Assembly (NCBI GenBank): GCA_947284805.1
Contig: OX369275.1
Location: 7,879,001-7,943,000 of the forward strand
Length of the DNA: 64,000 nucleotides
Origin: Coleophora flavipennella
Taxonomy: Eukaryota > Arthropoda > Insecta > Lepidoptera > Coleophoridae
Reading direction: 5' to 3'
Positions 20,632-31,372 of the stretch are shown here, piece by piece; the first letter of the stretch is position 1, and every line of letters starts with the position of its first letter. Made by a program: the position numbers and the translations under genes. The notes beneath the pieces are model-generated. The model saw only the letters and a program-made list of their open reading frames with translations, made no database searches and was not told where the DNA came from.

Positions 20632-23078
20632 AATTAGTTCAAACTTAGCATAAGCTTCCTAGTATCATTTAGTTCAAACGTAGCATAAGCTAACAGTATC
20701 ATTAAGTTCAAACGTAGCATAAGCTACCTAGAATCATCTAGTTCAAACGTAGCATAAGCTACCTAGTATCATTTAGTTCAAACGTAGCATAAGCTACCTA
20801 GTATCATTTAGTTTAAACGTAGCATAAGCTAACAGTATCATTTAGTTCAAACGTAGCATAACTACCTAGAATCATCTAGTTCAAACGTAGCATAAGCTAC
20901 CTAGTATCATTTAGTTCAAACGTAGCATAAGATACCTAGTATCATTTAGTTCAAACGTAGCATAAGCTAACTAGAGTCATTTAGTTCAAACGTAGCATAA
21001 GCTACCTAGAATCATCTAGTTCAAACGTAGCATAAGCTACCTAGTATCATTTATTTCAAACTTAGCATAAGCTAACAAGTATAATTTAGTTCAAACGTAG
21101 CATAAGCTACCTAGAATCATCTAGTTCAAACGTAGCATAAGCTACCTAGTATCATTTAGTTCAAACGTAGCATTAGCTACCTAGAATCATTTAGTTCAAA
21201 CGTAGCACAAGCTACCTAGAATCATCTAGTTCAAACGTAGCATAAGCTAACTAGTATCATTTAGTTCAAACGTAGCATAAGCTAACTAGTATCATTTAGT
21301 TCAAACGTAGCATAAGCTACCTTGCATCATCTAGTTCAAACGTAGCATAAGCTACCTAGAATCATCTAGTTCAAACGTAGCATAAGCTACCTAGAATCAT
21401 CTAGTTCAAACGTAGCATAAGCTACCTAGAATCATCTAGTTCAAACGTAGCATAAGCTACCTAGTATCATTTAGTTCAAACGTAGCATAAGCTACCTAGT
21501 ATCATTTAGTTCAAACGTAGCATAAGCTAACTAGTATCATTTAGTTCAAACGTACCATAAGCTACCTAGAATCATCTAGTTCAAACGTAGCATAAGCTAC
21601 CTAGTATCATTTAGCTCAAACGTAGCATAAGCTACCTAGAATCATCTACTTCAAACGTAGCATAAGCTACCTAGAATCATCTAGTTCAAACGTAGCATAA
21701 GCTACCTAGAATCATCTAGTTAAAACGTAGCATAAGCTACCTAGAATCATCTAGTTCAAACGTAGCATAAGCTACCTAGAATCATCTAGTTCAAACGTAG
21801 CATAAGCTACCTAGTATCATTTAGTTCAAACGTAGCATAAGCTAACTAGTATCATTTAGTTCAAACGTAGCATAAGCTACCTAGTATCATTTAGTTCAAA
21901 CGTAGCATAAGCTACCTAGAATCATCTAGTTCAAACGTAGCATAAACTACCTAGAATCATCTAGTTCAAACGTAGCATAAGCTACCTAGAATCATCTAAT
22001 TCAAACGTAGCATAAGCTACCTAGAATCATCTAGTTCAAACGTAGCATAAGTAACCTAATATCATTTACTTCAAACGTAGCATAAGCTACCTAGTATCAT
22101 TTACTTCAAACGTAGCATAAGCTAACTAGTATCATTAAGTTCAAAGGTAGCATAAGCTACCTAGTATCATTTACTTCAAACGTAGCATAAGCTACTGAGT
22201 ATCATTTACTTCAAACGTAGCATAAGCTAACAGTATCATTTAGTTCAAACGTAGCATAAGTTACCTAGTATCATTTACTTCAAACGTAGCATAAGCTAAC
22301 TAGTATCATTTACTTCAAACGTAGCATAAGCTACCTAGTATCATTTACTTCAAACGTAGCATAAGCTAACTAGTATCATTTACTTCAAACGTAGCATAAG
22401 CTAACTAGTATCATTTAATTCAAACGTAGCATAAGCTACCTAGTATCATTTACTTCAAACGTAGCATAAGCTACCTAGAATCATCTAGTTCAAACGTAGC
22501 ATAAGCTACCTAGTATCATTTAGTTCAAACGTAGCATAAGCTGACTAGTATCATTTACTTCAAACGTAGCATAAGCTAACTAGTATCATTTAGTTCAAAC
22601 GTAGCATAAGCTACCTGGTATCATTTACTTCAAACGTAGCATAAGCTAACTAGTATCATTTACTTCAAACGTAGCATAAGATAACTAGTATCATTTAGTT
22701 CAAACGTAGCATAAGCTACCTAGTATCATTTACTTCAAACGTAGCATAAGCTACCTAGAATCATCTAGTTCAAACGTAGCATAAGCTACTTAGTATAATT
22801 TACTTCAAACGTAGCATAAGCTAACTAGTATCATTTAGTTCAAACGTAGCATAAGCTACCTAGTATCATTTACTTCAAACGTAGCATAATCTAACTAGTA
22901 TCATTTACTTCAAACGTAGCATAAGTTAACTAGTATCATTTAGTTCAAACGTAGCATAAGCTAACTAGTATCATTTAGTTCAAACGTAGCATAAGCTACC
23001 TAGTATCATTTACTTCAAACGTAGCATAAGCTACCTAGTATCATTTAGTTCAAACGTAGCATAAGCTATCTAGTATCA
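20632..23078. repeat. 35-bp satellite array, about 70 units
   Basis: Consensus TAGTATCATTTAGTTCAAAC followed by GTAGCATAAGCTACC, 35 bp. Three linked variants occur: TAGAATCATCTAG, TAGTATCATTTAG, and TAGTATCATTTACTTC. The first is abundant up to about 22030; the third dominates from about 22060 onward. Some units carry CTAACAG and are one base shorter. The outer units (20632-20700) are the most diverged. The array has no spacers, so it is not a CRISPR, and no protein is encoded. Confidence 0.97.
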
Positions 23079-23159
23079 AATCAATAAAATTCGGAATCAT
23101 AACTGATAATATACTAATCTAAAGTTTAGATGATTAAATATTCGCCAGTTATGTTTTTT

Positions 23160-23320
23160 TTCACCGACTACAAAAAGGAGGAGGTTCTATGTTCCACTGC
23201 ATGTATGTTACTTTTTTATGTATGTTCACCGATTTCTCTGTCAACTGTGGACCAATTTTCAAAATTCGTAAGAGTATTTTCCTGAGGTGGTCCCATTGTC
23301 ACCAAATTAGAATAAGTTAA
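23160..23320 (+). repeat. S-like dispersed repeat, diverged
   Basis: CCGACTACAAAAAGGAGGAG, TTCTATGTTCCACTGCATG and CCTGAGGTGGTCCCATTGTC resemble the S family in order and content but with lower identity. Confidence 0.45.
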
Positions 23321-23500
23321 AGTTAAAGCAATAAAAAGATACGCCAAGATACAGTTGGGGAATTAAGTTAAAGCAATAAAAATATACGTCAAGATACAGT
23401 TGGGGAATTAAGTTAAAGCAATAAAAAGAGACATCAAGATACAGTTGGGGAAAGTTAAAACAAAATAAAAAAATACGTTTAGATTATTGGGGAATTAACC
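23321..23500. repeat. 45-bp tandem repeat, 3-4 copies
   Basis: AGTTAAAGCAATAAAA begins at 23321, 23366 and 23411, with a decayed fourth unit after 23450. Units contain CAAGATACAGTTGGGGAA. Confidence 0.85.
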
Positions 23501-23597
23501 GTAACTACTGTTATCTAATCCGTGCCGTGACGTATATCGATGTAAAATTTTTTTCAACTACAAAGTCAAGTTTGTCCTTTAATCGATGATGTTTTTA

Positions 23598-23665
23598 GGG
23601 TTTCGCACCCAAAGGTGTTATGGTACAGAACCCTCAGTGCGCGAGTCCGACTCGTACTTGGCCGG
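23598..23665 (-). repeat. P-family fragment
   Basis: AGGGTTTCGCACCCAAAGG directly followed by ACAGAACCCTCAGTGCGCGA and CTTGGCCGG: the two P ends with the interior deleted. Confidence 0.6.
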
Positions 23666-23771
23666 TACTTATTCATGAATCGTATGTATTTATTCCAATG
23701 AATAGAAAGCCTGCCGGATGACAGATGTGTTGAACTTTTAACCCGAGGTCACGTTGAGGCATTACATACTT

Positions 23772-24120
23772 ATGCCACCGGGATATTGTGAAAACCGCGA
23801 TATTACAATCTTACTGGTTAGATTATGATATAACGGTAAATTGTGAATCGGATCACAATATCACGGCCTATTCTTTTACCTCCGAATAAAACCGATGATT
23901 TCTTTTGCTGCGAAGCATTCTGCTAACCAGGGGCGGGGGAGGAGTGGAATCAATCACACCTGACCGAACCTAACAGCTCATTTATTTAGTGTTTTTCACT
24001 TCGGTTAGTGTTATTGTAATGTCACTAGTCAAACTGTAAACAATATGTTACAGTTCACAATCTCGCGAAATAAATCCCGTAAGATTAAAATCAAACGGAA
24101 TTTACAATCTTACAGTGACA
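23772..24120. mobile_element. V element, copy 1
   Basis: Runs from CCACCGGGATATTGTGAAAA to ATTTACAATCTTACAGTGAC. Interior blocks (GCGAAGCATTCTGCTA, CCTGACCGAACCTAACA, ACAATCTCGCGA) recur in reverse at 43530-43952. The ends are inversely related (GTCRCCG, ATTGT), suggesting a small non-autonomous DNA element. Confidence 0.55.
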
Positions 24121-24440
24121 CATACACCTCAAGAAATAGCTGCAACCTGACCATTTTTACCCGACTTCGCTAGAAGGAGGGTTATATTTTCGAGTGTATG
24201 TATATGTATTGGAGTGCGAGGTGTGGTTAGATTTGTCTCGATCCCGCGAGTGACATAGGATAAATTTTTACCCGACTAGCCAAAAAAGAGGTTATTTATT
24301 TATTTGACATGCTCTGTAGAGAGATGTCTTTAAATTCGTCTTAATGCCGTGAATGACATAGGATACATTTGACCCGACTGCTCAAAAAATAGAGGTTAAG
24401 GTTTTATATAGTTGGTTTTTTTTTCTATTATTTTCTTAAG
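24121..24440. repeat. Imperfect direct duplication around TGACATAGGATA
   Basis: ACCCGACT...GAGGTTAT and GTGACATAGGATAAATTT (24250) recur as ACCCGACT and ATGACATAGGATACATTT (24353), about 103 bp apart. No coding content. Confidence 0.4.
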
Positions 24441-24445
24441 TTATT

Positions 24446-24530
24446 TAAATCCACAATCGGTGAGCCCTTGGAGCATCTCACCTGATGGTAAGTGACGATG
24501 ACGCCGAAGATGGCAGCGGGCTTATCAGCA
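24446..24530 (-). repeat. SINE-B 3' fragment
   Basis: ATCCACAATCGGTGAGCCC through GATGACGCCGAAGATGGCAG matches the antisense 3' end of SINE-B. Confidence 0.75.
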
Positions 24531-24784
24531 CACAGTTTGCTATCTCAAATGCACAGGTAGTTTTCATCCCGACCTAATTTAATATCACAATACAGTACTA
24601 CACACGGAGACAATTTAGATTTTCCAAGCCATTTGTTACAATGCATATTATTTTTCATATCCTGCCCGAATTAACCCACCTATCCTGAACCGCAGCCAAA
24701 AATGAAGGCTGAACGCCAATCGGTCTACGAACGGTCGGTAAACGTGTCATCAGTGCCATACGTGTCACGGTCGTAAATAACGCG

Positions 24785-24982
24785 TATAAATCATGCGACA
24801 CCCATACAGTCCTCGCTCCGCTCCGCCAGTCCACCTGCTATCGTGCAATTACGCTTCCAAGGATAATCTGCTAAGGGAACTTTTACATGCCCAGATCAAA
24901 AATAAAAGGTAGATTTAGTGTTAGCGCTTTGAAAACGGGGTATAAAAAAACTCTGCTCCAATCACGACGGAGCAGAGTTTTG
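24785..24982 (+). promoter_or_regulatory. Two TATA-like boxes and a strong stem-loop
   Basis: TATAAAT at 24785-24791 is followed by a pyrimidine/C-rich stretch, and TATAAAAAAA at 24941-24950 directly precedes a perfect 12-bp stem (AAACTCTGCTCC, 24948-24959; GGAGCAGAGTTT, 24969-24980) with the 9-base loop AATCACGAC. This could be a promoter with a structured leader or a degenerated element end. No gene downstream supports transcription. Confidence 0.3.
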
Positions 24983-25136
24983 CTTACAGTCACGCGTTGG
25001 CAGACTTACCATCAACATGCTGAAATGTACTGTGATATGTCTCAACTACACCTGTCTCAATTACAGTGAAGGATAGGACGATACGTGTGGAAACATTATT
25101 CGAGGTCACCGCTCAAGGTAAAGATGCATACGTATA

Positions 25137-25495
25137 TAGGGTGACGTTTAATTAGTTCTTGATAGCAAAGGATAAAGAAAGGATAAAAACGGATATAGAG
25201 ATAGAATATGAAAAAAATAAAAAAAGAATTATTAAAATCGGTGCAGCCAGTCAAAAGTTCTGAGATAACACACATTAAAAAAACATACAGTCGAATTGAG
25301 AACCTCCTCCTTTTTGGAAGTCGTTTGAAAAAAATTGGTCCTTTATACATTTTTTCCGATTTGATAATTTATATTATGTATCGAGGACCAACATTTTTTT
25401 TGTGATTTGACATATAGTTTCTTTGGTAAAGTTGTTTGTAATTACGAGTACAATGCATATCTTTTGTTATCAAGAACTATTTAAGTCACCTGTAT
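25137..25495. mobile_element. M-family MITE carrying an S-family insert
   Basis: The left M end AGGGTGACGTTTAATTAGTT is at 25139. The right half resumes at AATTGGTCCTTTATACATTT (25335) and runs to TCAAGAACTATTTAAGTCACC (25490). Between them, 25185-25330 is S in reverse (CAGTCAAAAGTTCTGAG, GAGAACCTCCTCCTTTTTGG). The S element therefore inserted after M. Confidence 0.65.
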
Positions 25496-25861
25496 AATAG
25501 AACAAGCGTTACCCCACTTATTGTTATGATTGTTGTATGAAACTCAATATCTATAAACTTTTTAATCTGAGTTAACATGTGGTTGTTTTTAATGAGCAAC
25601 CATTTAGGTTACTTTTTGGTAAGCACTTGGAATCATCTCAACTACTCTGGCATCTTTAAGAAATTTTTGGTTTGCTTCACCAAAAATAGTAAAAGGAGGT
25701 GAAAGCTATAAAATCAATAATATTAAATCAAAAAAGTTGGACTAGAAGAGCTGTATATGCTAGATACAAATTTATTATAAGTGATGGCAGGGAGTTCTAT
25801 CACAGTTCACAGTGTATGAAGCAGGCCTTCCAAGCATAAAAACTGGCTTTCTAATTCGGCA

Positions 25862-25905
25862 TCATCATCATATCAGCTAAAAGATGTCTACTGCTGACAA
25901 ATACC
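25862..25905 (-). repeat. RTE 3' tail fragment
   Basis: ATCATCATCATATCAGCTAA then AGATGTCTACTGCTGAC is the antisense of the RTE terminus (GTCCAGCAGTGGACG..GGCTGATATGATGATG). Confidence 0.7.
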
Positions 25906-26072
25906 AATTGAGTTGAAATTTAGCAAACACGTTAAGTTTAGAGCTGATGCTTGGTTAGCTAAGTGACGTCATTCTAAATCCAAAGATGGCAGACCAGTTT
26001 TTCATGCATCCCCATGATATGGGTATCAAATGAAAGAGAGAAGACTACGAAAAAATTAAATTTCATTCCAAA
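25905..26072 (+). repeat. Q-family fragment
   Basis: TTGAGTTGAAATTTAGCAAAC, GTGACGTCATTCTAAATCC and ATGATATGGGTATCAAATGA follow Q order. The 5' part is missing. Confidence 0.6.
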
Positions 26073-26084
26073 TTAAATCTTGTC

Positions 26085-26405
26085 ATCATATCAGCCGAAA
26101 GACGTCCAATACTGGACAAAGGCCTCCCCCAAGGATTTCCACAACGACCGGTCCTGCTTGCCCGCATCCAGCGGCTTCCAGCGACATTCATCAGTTCTTC
26201 AATCCACGGATTAGGAGGCCTGTCTACGCTAAGCCTTCCGGTGCGTGGTCGCCACTCGAGAAGTTTACTACCCCAACGGTTATCTGCTGTGAGAGCTATG
26301 TGTTTGACCACTACTAGTTTAGCGTTTCTGTGAGCTATGTCGGTTACCTTGGTTCTCATACGGATCTCCTCATTTTTGCTTCGATCGCGTAGGGAAACTA
26401 TTAAC
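26085..26405 (-). pseudogene. RTE LINE C-terminal fragment
   Basis: The antisense frame reads NEEIRMRTKVTDIAHRNAK, SKLLEWRPRTGRLSVDRPP and AGSRWMRASRTGRCGNPW before the TGATATGATGA tail at low coordinates. It covers only the last 110 or so codons of the RTE ORF. The retained part is nearly open, suggesting a fairly recent insertion. Confidence 0.85.
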
Positions 26406-26524
26406 AATACTTGCTAATTATTTCAATCTAAAGCTACTTATCCAAGTTCTTTAATCGTTTGCCTAAACATCTAACCAGGCCACTAAATCCCTAACCTTAA
26501 AATCGTATCAATCACACTTTTTTT

Positions 26525-26805
26525 TTCGAAAGGGCAAGCTTGTTGTTGGCCGTAGGGGCCTTTACAACTTCACCGGGCAGGGGAGGCGAGTGCGGAGGGC
26601 ACTCAACCTAGATGCAAAGCAAAAAGATGCAAACGCCTAAGGGCACCCAGGTGGGCACGGACTTCGGCTTAGGTCGTTGCTTGGACGGGGGAGGATGGGA
26701 GAGAAGCGGCCTGGTACGTGTCGGTAGCGCTGGTAAGCGCCAGAAGCGGGGGGACGCCACCCTCGCCGGCAAGGGCAGAATGTCGGTGCGGTGTTAGCAA
26801 TCACA
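26525..26805. other. GC-rich unidentified block
   Basis: About 60% GC (GGGCAGGGGAGGCGAGTGCG, GGGGGACGCCACCCTCGCCG) inside AT-rich DNA, without a conserved frame. It may be an untranslated part of a LINE. Composition and sharp edges mark it as foreign to its surroundings. Confidence 0.3.
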
Positions 26806-26988
26806 CTAAACGGACATTTAACAACTACAATAAAACGAAACACAGTGCACAGGTTTAACATTTCGCTGAAACGTTCATTCTGTCCGATGCAGTGATTGAT
26901 AATGCTGGTAGTTGCAAATTAGCGATGTTCACTTAATTTTTCACCCCATCAAACACTAAAAAAGGTTTTGTTTCTCATTCCTTTTTAG

Positions 26989-27033
26989 CGCGCAAAATTG
27001 CGTTTCATAGCTGATGAAACGCAATTTTGCGCG
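26989..27033. other. Perfect 20-bp stem-loop
   Basis: CGCGCAAAATTGCGTTTCAT (26989-27008), loop AGCTG, and the exact complement ATGAAACGCAATTTTGCGCG (27014-27033). It sits 14 bases from the tail of the following SINE-B. It could be a hairpin RNA, a tiny palindromic MITE remnant or a cruciform site; the sequence does not decide. Confidence 0.6.
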
Positions 27034-27046
27034 TAAAGTTTTTTTC

Positions 27047-27370
27047 TTATTCACAATTGGTAAGCCCTTGGCATCATCTCACTTGATGGTAAGTGACGAT
27101 GATGCCGAAGATGGAAGCGGGCTTACCAAGATTGTCCAACGCAATGGAGAACTGGCTATCTTATCTTCAAGCCGGAACACATCAATGTTGTTAATACTGA
27201 TGTTTGGGGGCAAGACTTAGATAAGATGGTGGTAGCTAGCCAGGCGGGCTTAGATAATGCCCTACCACCAACCAAACCGAGTCTTACAAGACGACCCCAC
27301 CGGGAATCGAATCCGCGACCTCCTGGTGTGAAGCGAATGGACTAACCATTACGCCACAGAGGCGGTTAAA
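27047..27370 (-). repeat. SINE-B, full length
   Basis: Antisense copy from TATTCACAATTGGTAAGCCC to GAATGGACTAACCATTACGC and AGAGGCGGTTAAA. Box B (GGTTCGATTCC type) and box A (TGGCGTAATGG) are readable on the minus strand. Confidence 0.92.
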
Positions 27371-27750
27371 ACGGAGTTTTTAAAATTAGAACCTTTCTAT
27401 TCAAAGAAAAACTACTTTTTGGCTGGAAATGGTAGCGTTCAGTTTATAATTTTTCTTTTATTATCCGAAAAATTACATTTCGTGGTTTTTGATGCATAAT
27501 ATTTATAGTGTATTAATCAAAAAAGTACTATTTATGTGTTTATTGTGTAGGATAATGAAATAAAAGTGTGTATACTGTGTTTCGAGTTCCAACAAGAAGT
27601 CCGCCGAAGCTTCAGTAAAATAGCTGGAGTGTGTAGGTTAAGTTAGTTATATAGTGCCAGTGAAAAAAAATTACAATGATACTGAATAATACTGAAAACT
27701 ATGAAAGAAAAATTACTAAAGACGACGTAAAATAATACTACTGAAAAAAA
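27371..27750. other. No feature recognised
   Basis: AT-rich spacer; nothing identified. Confidence 0.3.
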
Positions 27751-27754
27751 TATA

Positions 27755-28101
27755 CAGCAGGACCTCTATAAGTCGAACATCAAGGGAGACGCAAAAAAAT
27801 TCGAGTTAAAGAGTTTTTGACTTATGGAGGATTTCTACTTAGGCGGATTTTGATTCGACATAATACAGAGGTTGAGATTCGTTCTTATGAATTTTGAGTT
27901 AGGGAGGTAAAAAAACCGAGTTATGGAGGGAAAATATGTAACTAAATTGCTTGCAGGGACTCACTGATTATTTCGACTAATAGAGGGTTGACATTTCTAG
28001 TAATGGAGGTTTTGGTGTTTGAAGGGAAGGGAACAAAACTTTTTTTTTCGAGATTCGGAGGTTTTCAACTCATCGAGGTTCGACTTAACGAGGTTCTACT
28101 G
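27755..28101. mobile_element. pogo/Tigger-type MITE
   Basis: Left end CAGCAGGACCTCTATAAGTC then GAACATC; right end GAGGTTCGACTTAACGAGG then TTCTACTG. Both are flanked by TA (27753-27754, 28102-28103). The CAGTAGAACCTC..TTCGAA style of terminus is that of pogo-group elements. At 347 bp with no ORF, it is non-autonomous. Confidence 0.8.
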
Positions 28102-28139
28102 TATATAGTGAAGACAAGGCAGTATGGTCAATGAGCCAT

Positions 28140-28560
28140 AGCCTGCCCTTGTTTGTTTGCCAAACAAAAAAAAACAAAGAAAAACACTATGGTACGTTCA
28201 GAAATAAGCTATCACATTTTATTCTTATTTTAAATAACTTTGAATGAACTACAATACTCAGTTTTGGTTTCATTAATATTATTTCAGGTGTTTTTCTTGC
28301 ACCTAAAAATTTTCCGCGCTGTAGTGAGGTGAAAAAATTATATGTTTCGCTCGGCAGCAAAGTTATTTTGCGTCTCGTACCTTTGATAGAGAATAGAGGT
28401 AACTCGCGCCAAATGACAACTTTGCAGGCTTGCATAGCAAATAACTATTGTCACCCCTCCCATATGGCTGGCTACAGGCAACGCACAAGAAATGAACAAA
28501 ATTTGTACTGGTACGGTTTGAAACCTGCAGGCAAGCGAGGTCGGCCCTTCCGGTAGCTAA
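28140..28560. other. No gene recognised
   Basis: Short frames on both strands lack conserved features. The stretch may belong to the 5' side of the LINE remnant that follows. Confidence 0.25.
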
Positions 28561-28570
28561 CCCTGGTTTA

Positions 28571-28857
28571 TTCAACTGGCTTCTGAGACTTGGGAGAGCT
28601 CAGTTCCGCAAGGTAACAGCCGCTATTACCGAACATGGTCATTTCAATTAATACATATTCGCTCTAGGTATCACCGACAGCCCCCTATGCGGAGCGTGTA
28701 TGGAGCCTTAGGAGACTGCTGCCCACATCCTACTGGGTTGCGAGGGGGCTGGCACAGTACAGGGTCGTGCACCTCGGTGACCCGAGGTCACTCCAGGAAG
28801 TCGTCGGCAACCTACGGGGGCTACTAGGGTTCTTTGAGGAGCTGGGCTGGCAGTGAT
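28571..28857 (+). pseudogene. LINE C-terminal (RNase H-adjacent) remnant
   Basis: Readable blocks are LRLGRAQFRKVTAAITEHGH, then LGITDSPLCGACMEP, ETAAHILLGCEGAG, and in a shifted frame VVHLGDPRSLQEVVGNLRG and LLGFFEELGWQ to a TGA at 28854. The LGxTxSPLCxxC..ETxxHxLxxC pattern is the cysteine-histidine end found in the C-terminal part of Jockey/R1/I-type LINE polyproteins, after the RNase H domain where one is present. In-frame stops (after GHFN and after CMEP) and a frame change show that it is dead. Nothing of the reverse transcriptase is visible upstream. Confidence 0.75.
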
Positions 28858-29115
28858 GCCGGCCAATCACGCAAAATGGGCGCAACGGCCGGTCGCCCCT
28901 AACTTAAACTTCTATTGTCATTCAAGTGTTCAGTTTCGGCATACCAACTTTACACGATCCTGTAACCACTTACTACCGCGAGTGGCGCAAAATTTATCAC
29001 CCTATTTGGTTCAGCTTCAGCTTTTCTTCAAAATTAAAAAAAACTATGATTATTTGGACTTGGACACTTGGGTCACTAAGATTCGTCCCATTAGTAGCTG
29101 AAGATGATGTCTCTT
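28858..29115. other. No feature recognised
   Basis: Sequence between the LINE stop and the next MITE; probably LINE 3' UTR in part. Confidence 0.25.
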
Positions 29116-29120
29116 AAATA

Positions 29121-29377
29121 GGGGATCGGACTGCTAGCCATTTGAGTTACTTTTTATGATTTGCCAAAAACGAAATTTTGTTCTAAAAATGTTTGAAATA
29201 CCCACAAGTGACGTCATAGATTTTAAGCGTCATTGACGAACTTATTTTGTGAATTTGATTAATTAAAGAAGACGTGATGGAAAAACAAAACGAGTAAGGT
29301 TTTTTTTTTTAAATTCAAGAGGAGAGCAGTTTAGGAAATCATATTTCAGAATTTTTTTTTGATGCAGTCCGATCCCC
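29121..29377. mobile_element. MITE with GGGGATCGGACTGC termini
   Basis: Inverted ends GGGGATCGGACTGC (29121) and GCAGTCCGATCCCC (to 29377), flanked by TA on both sides. 257 bp, non-coding: a Tc1/mariner-like target choice. Confidence 0.8.
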
Positions 29378-29599
29378 TATACCACAATAGACTAAAGCCT
29401 ATACTAACCTCTAGAGAAATGATGCACATTGAGCCTTATTCATGAAATTTTCCATGACTTATCGTGACACTCGCGGCAATATGTTTATTTTGTATTTCTT
29501 ATTGAGTGTTTTCATCTCCTAGGGCTGCGAGAGACTGTTGCTTGTTTACATACACAAGATATTTCAATTACCACAATGGAAATAATTTACGAAAAACCT

Positions 29600-29880
29600 A
29601 AAAAATTTAGGTAGGTACAAGCTTTAATTCGAAAATAATTTTAGTTGTTTCGTAATCTTCTCAGAAAACCCTATCATTTGATACCCATATCAAAGGTGCA
29701 TAAAAAATAACTGGTCCGCCATCTTTGGGAGGTCGCCATATTGGATTTAGAATGACGGAACTTTTAGCTAACCACGCATTGTGCTCCAAACTTAACTTGT
29801 ATGCGAAATTTCAGCTTAATCGGAAACCGGCAAGTGGTTCTAATTTAGCTTCCAAAATTTGTCCCTAACTAACAACACGG
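29600..29880 (-). repeat. Q-family repeat
   Basis: ACCCATATCAAAGGTGCATA, GTCCGCCATCTTTGGGAG, TTAGAATGACGGAAC and GCGAAATTTCAGCTTAATCG are the reverse of Q blocks. Confidence 0.6.
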
Positions 29881-29998
29881 CAAGTTAATATTATAAAGCT
29901 TGTAAAAAGTCTAGATACCGAATGGAGCGATCTTGCAGGCTAAAGGCACACCGCAAAAACGAGCGATACCGCGGCCTGCAAAAGTGTCTCTCCCTAAG

Positions 29999-30201
29999 CA
30001 AAGTATATAATATATTAGTACTAACATAAGTATGGACACTCCATGCCGCTCTCTGGATTGCCACCTCATCCCCTCGTCACCCAGATTGATGCAGATTGGT
30101 TAAAGTTTGGTTCTCAGACATATAGGATTTCGCCGGTTTGCTCCGTCATTTGTTTTTAGATTTGTCATTTCACGACCGTTGTATGCAGTGTCCGGGGTGT
30201 G
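29999..30201 (+). mobile_element. R element with 7-bp target duplication CCCTAAG
   Basis: Runs from CAAAGTATATAATATATTAG to TGTCCGGGGTGTG. CCCTAAG is repeated at 29992-29998 and 30202-30208. The interior has CTCTCTGGATTGCCACCTCA and TCACCCAGATTGATGCAGAT. No ORF, no A-tail. Confidence 0.85.
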
Positions 30202-30208
30202 CCCTAAG

Positions 30209-30855
30209 TCTGCAGTGTCACGCGCTGCGTTAAGCGGTGTCTATGTTTATAAAATGTTTGTAAAGATATTTCAATACTAGGTTGATTACTTTTGCGGTAT
30301 AATTTCTTATGGGCGGCATCTTTAATAGAGAGATTTAAGACACTGAGTACTCCGTGCAAGGGGGTCTAAAGTGACATTTAAAAGGTTTAGAAAATGTATC
30401 TTTATCACACCTTTACTTGGCGGAAATGAATCCCATCGCATTTCAACACAATATTATAATCATAAATACATCATTAATAATAATAACTTATTATTAATGG
30501 ATCAATGTAGACGAACCTTTAGGCGTTCACGCAAATCTGCATAAAAATCTAAATATACTTCGTCTCGTTTGTCGTCTCTCGGTTAGCAGTAGGTTATTAT
30601 GCGCAGAGCATTGTCCTGGATCTAATAATACATTCAGAGATCAGATAATCAAGACGCGTCTGTGTTAGATATAAATATTTAAATAAATTCTTGTCTTCGT
30701 CTCGTCGCGTCGCGTCGGGGCGCGCGTCCGGAAGTCCGGGCTTAGCGGGCAAGCACAGATGCAGCGTTAGGTACTTATAAATTAAGTTTGGGAACGCGGA
30801 AAAATCATTTAAATTGTAACCATTTATCTCATTAAATTAAACAGGTTTTTACGCC
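30209..30855. other. No gene recognised
   Basis: AT-rich apart from a GC-rich patch at 30695-30750 (CGTCGCGTCGCGTCGGGGCG). No conserved frame. Confidence 0.25.
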
Positions 30856-30858
30856 ATA

Positions 30859-31048
30859 TCTATATATATATAAAAATGAATCCCTATTTCCCTTGGTCAC
30901 GGCATCACGCGTGAACGGCTGGACCGATTTCGCTAATTCTTTTTTGTCGAGTTCGTTATTGTCAGGAGAAGGTTCTTATGTAGGGTAGGGCAGGGTAGGA
31001 AAATGTACTGTAGTGTAAGGTGGTACGAAGTTCGCCGGGAAGTCTTAA
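30859..31048 (+). mobile_element. Helitron-like element, 3' end lost
   Basis: Starts A|TCTATATATATAAAAATGAA with a CTGGACCGATTTCGCTAATT block, a very short TAGGG run (30980-31000) and GGTACGAAGTTCGCCGGGAA where the intact copy at 44653 has its 3' hairpin. The terminal CTAG is missing. Confidence 0.65.
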
Positions 31049-31129
31049 CAAAAGTATGTACTTACTTTTAACTGGAGCTTTTAAAGTTTGCCCGCCAGCT
31101 GATCGATTTGCATGGGTACCTACCTTTGT

Positions 31130-31345
31130 TAAGACCCTATATAGAGTGTAACAAAACTGGTGTAGGTCCCGTTAACTGGAGTTTCTACTCATCATACTGA
31201 ACAACTTTCCTCAAGGAACCCATAATCAACTCTTAAAAAAAAAATTTGAACCCTCCATACTAAAATCAACTAAAATGCACTAATTCGGTCAATCAGCTGA
31301 TCGCTTTGTATGAAGAGTAAAAAAAAAAAATTCCCTCAATTTGAC
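31130..31345. repeat. T-family MITE, partial
   Basis: ACAAAACTGGTGTAGGTCCC, GTTAACTGGAGTTTCTACTC and ATCATACTGAACAACTTTCC give the left arm. The right arm is incomplete. Confidence 0.6.
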
Positions 31346-31372
31346 AGAATTGAATCACTCGGAGACTAAAAC

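Noticed and set aside
20632..23078. CRISPR-like appearance of a regular short repeat
   Set aside because: Units are contiguous 35-mers with no spacers, in an insect-like genome: a satellite.
27014..27220. 68-codon frame over the SINE-B tail
   Set aside because: It reads through antisense SINE-B and the hairpin. Equivalent frames in other SINE-B copies do not agree.
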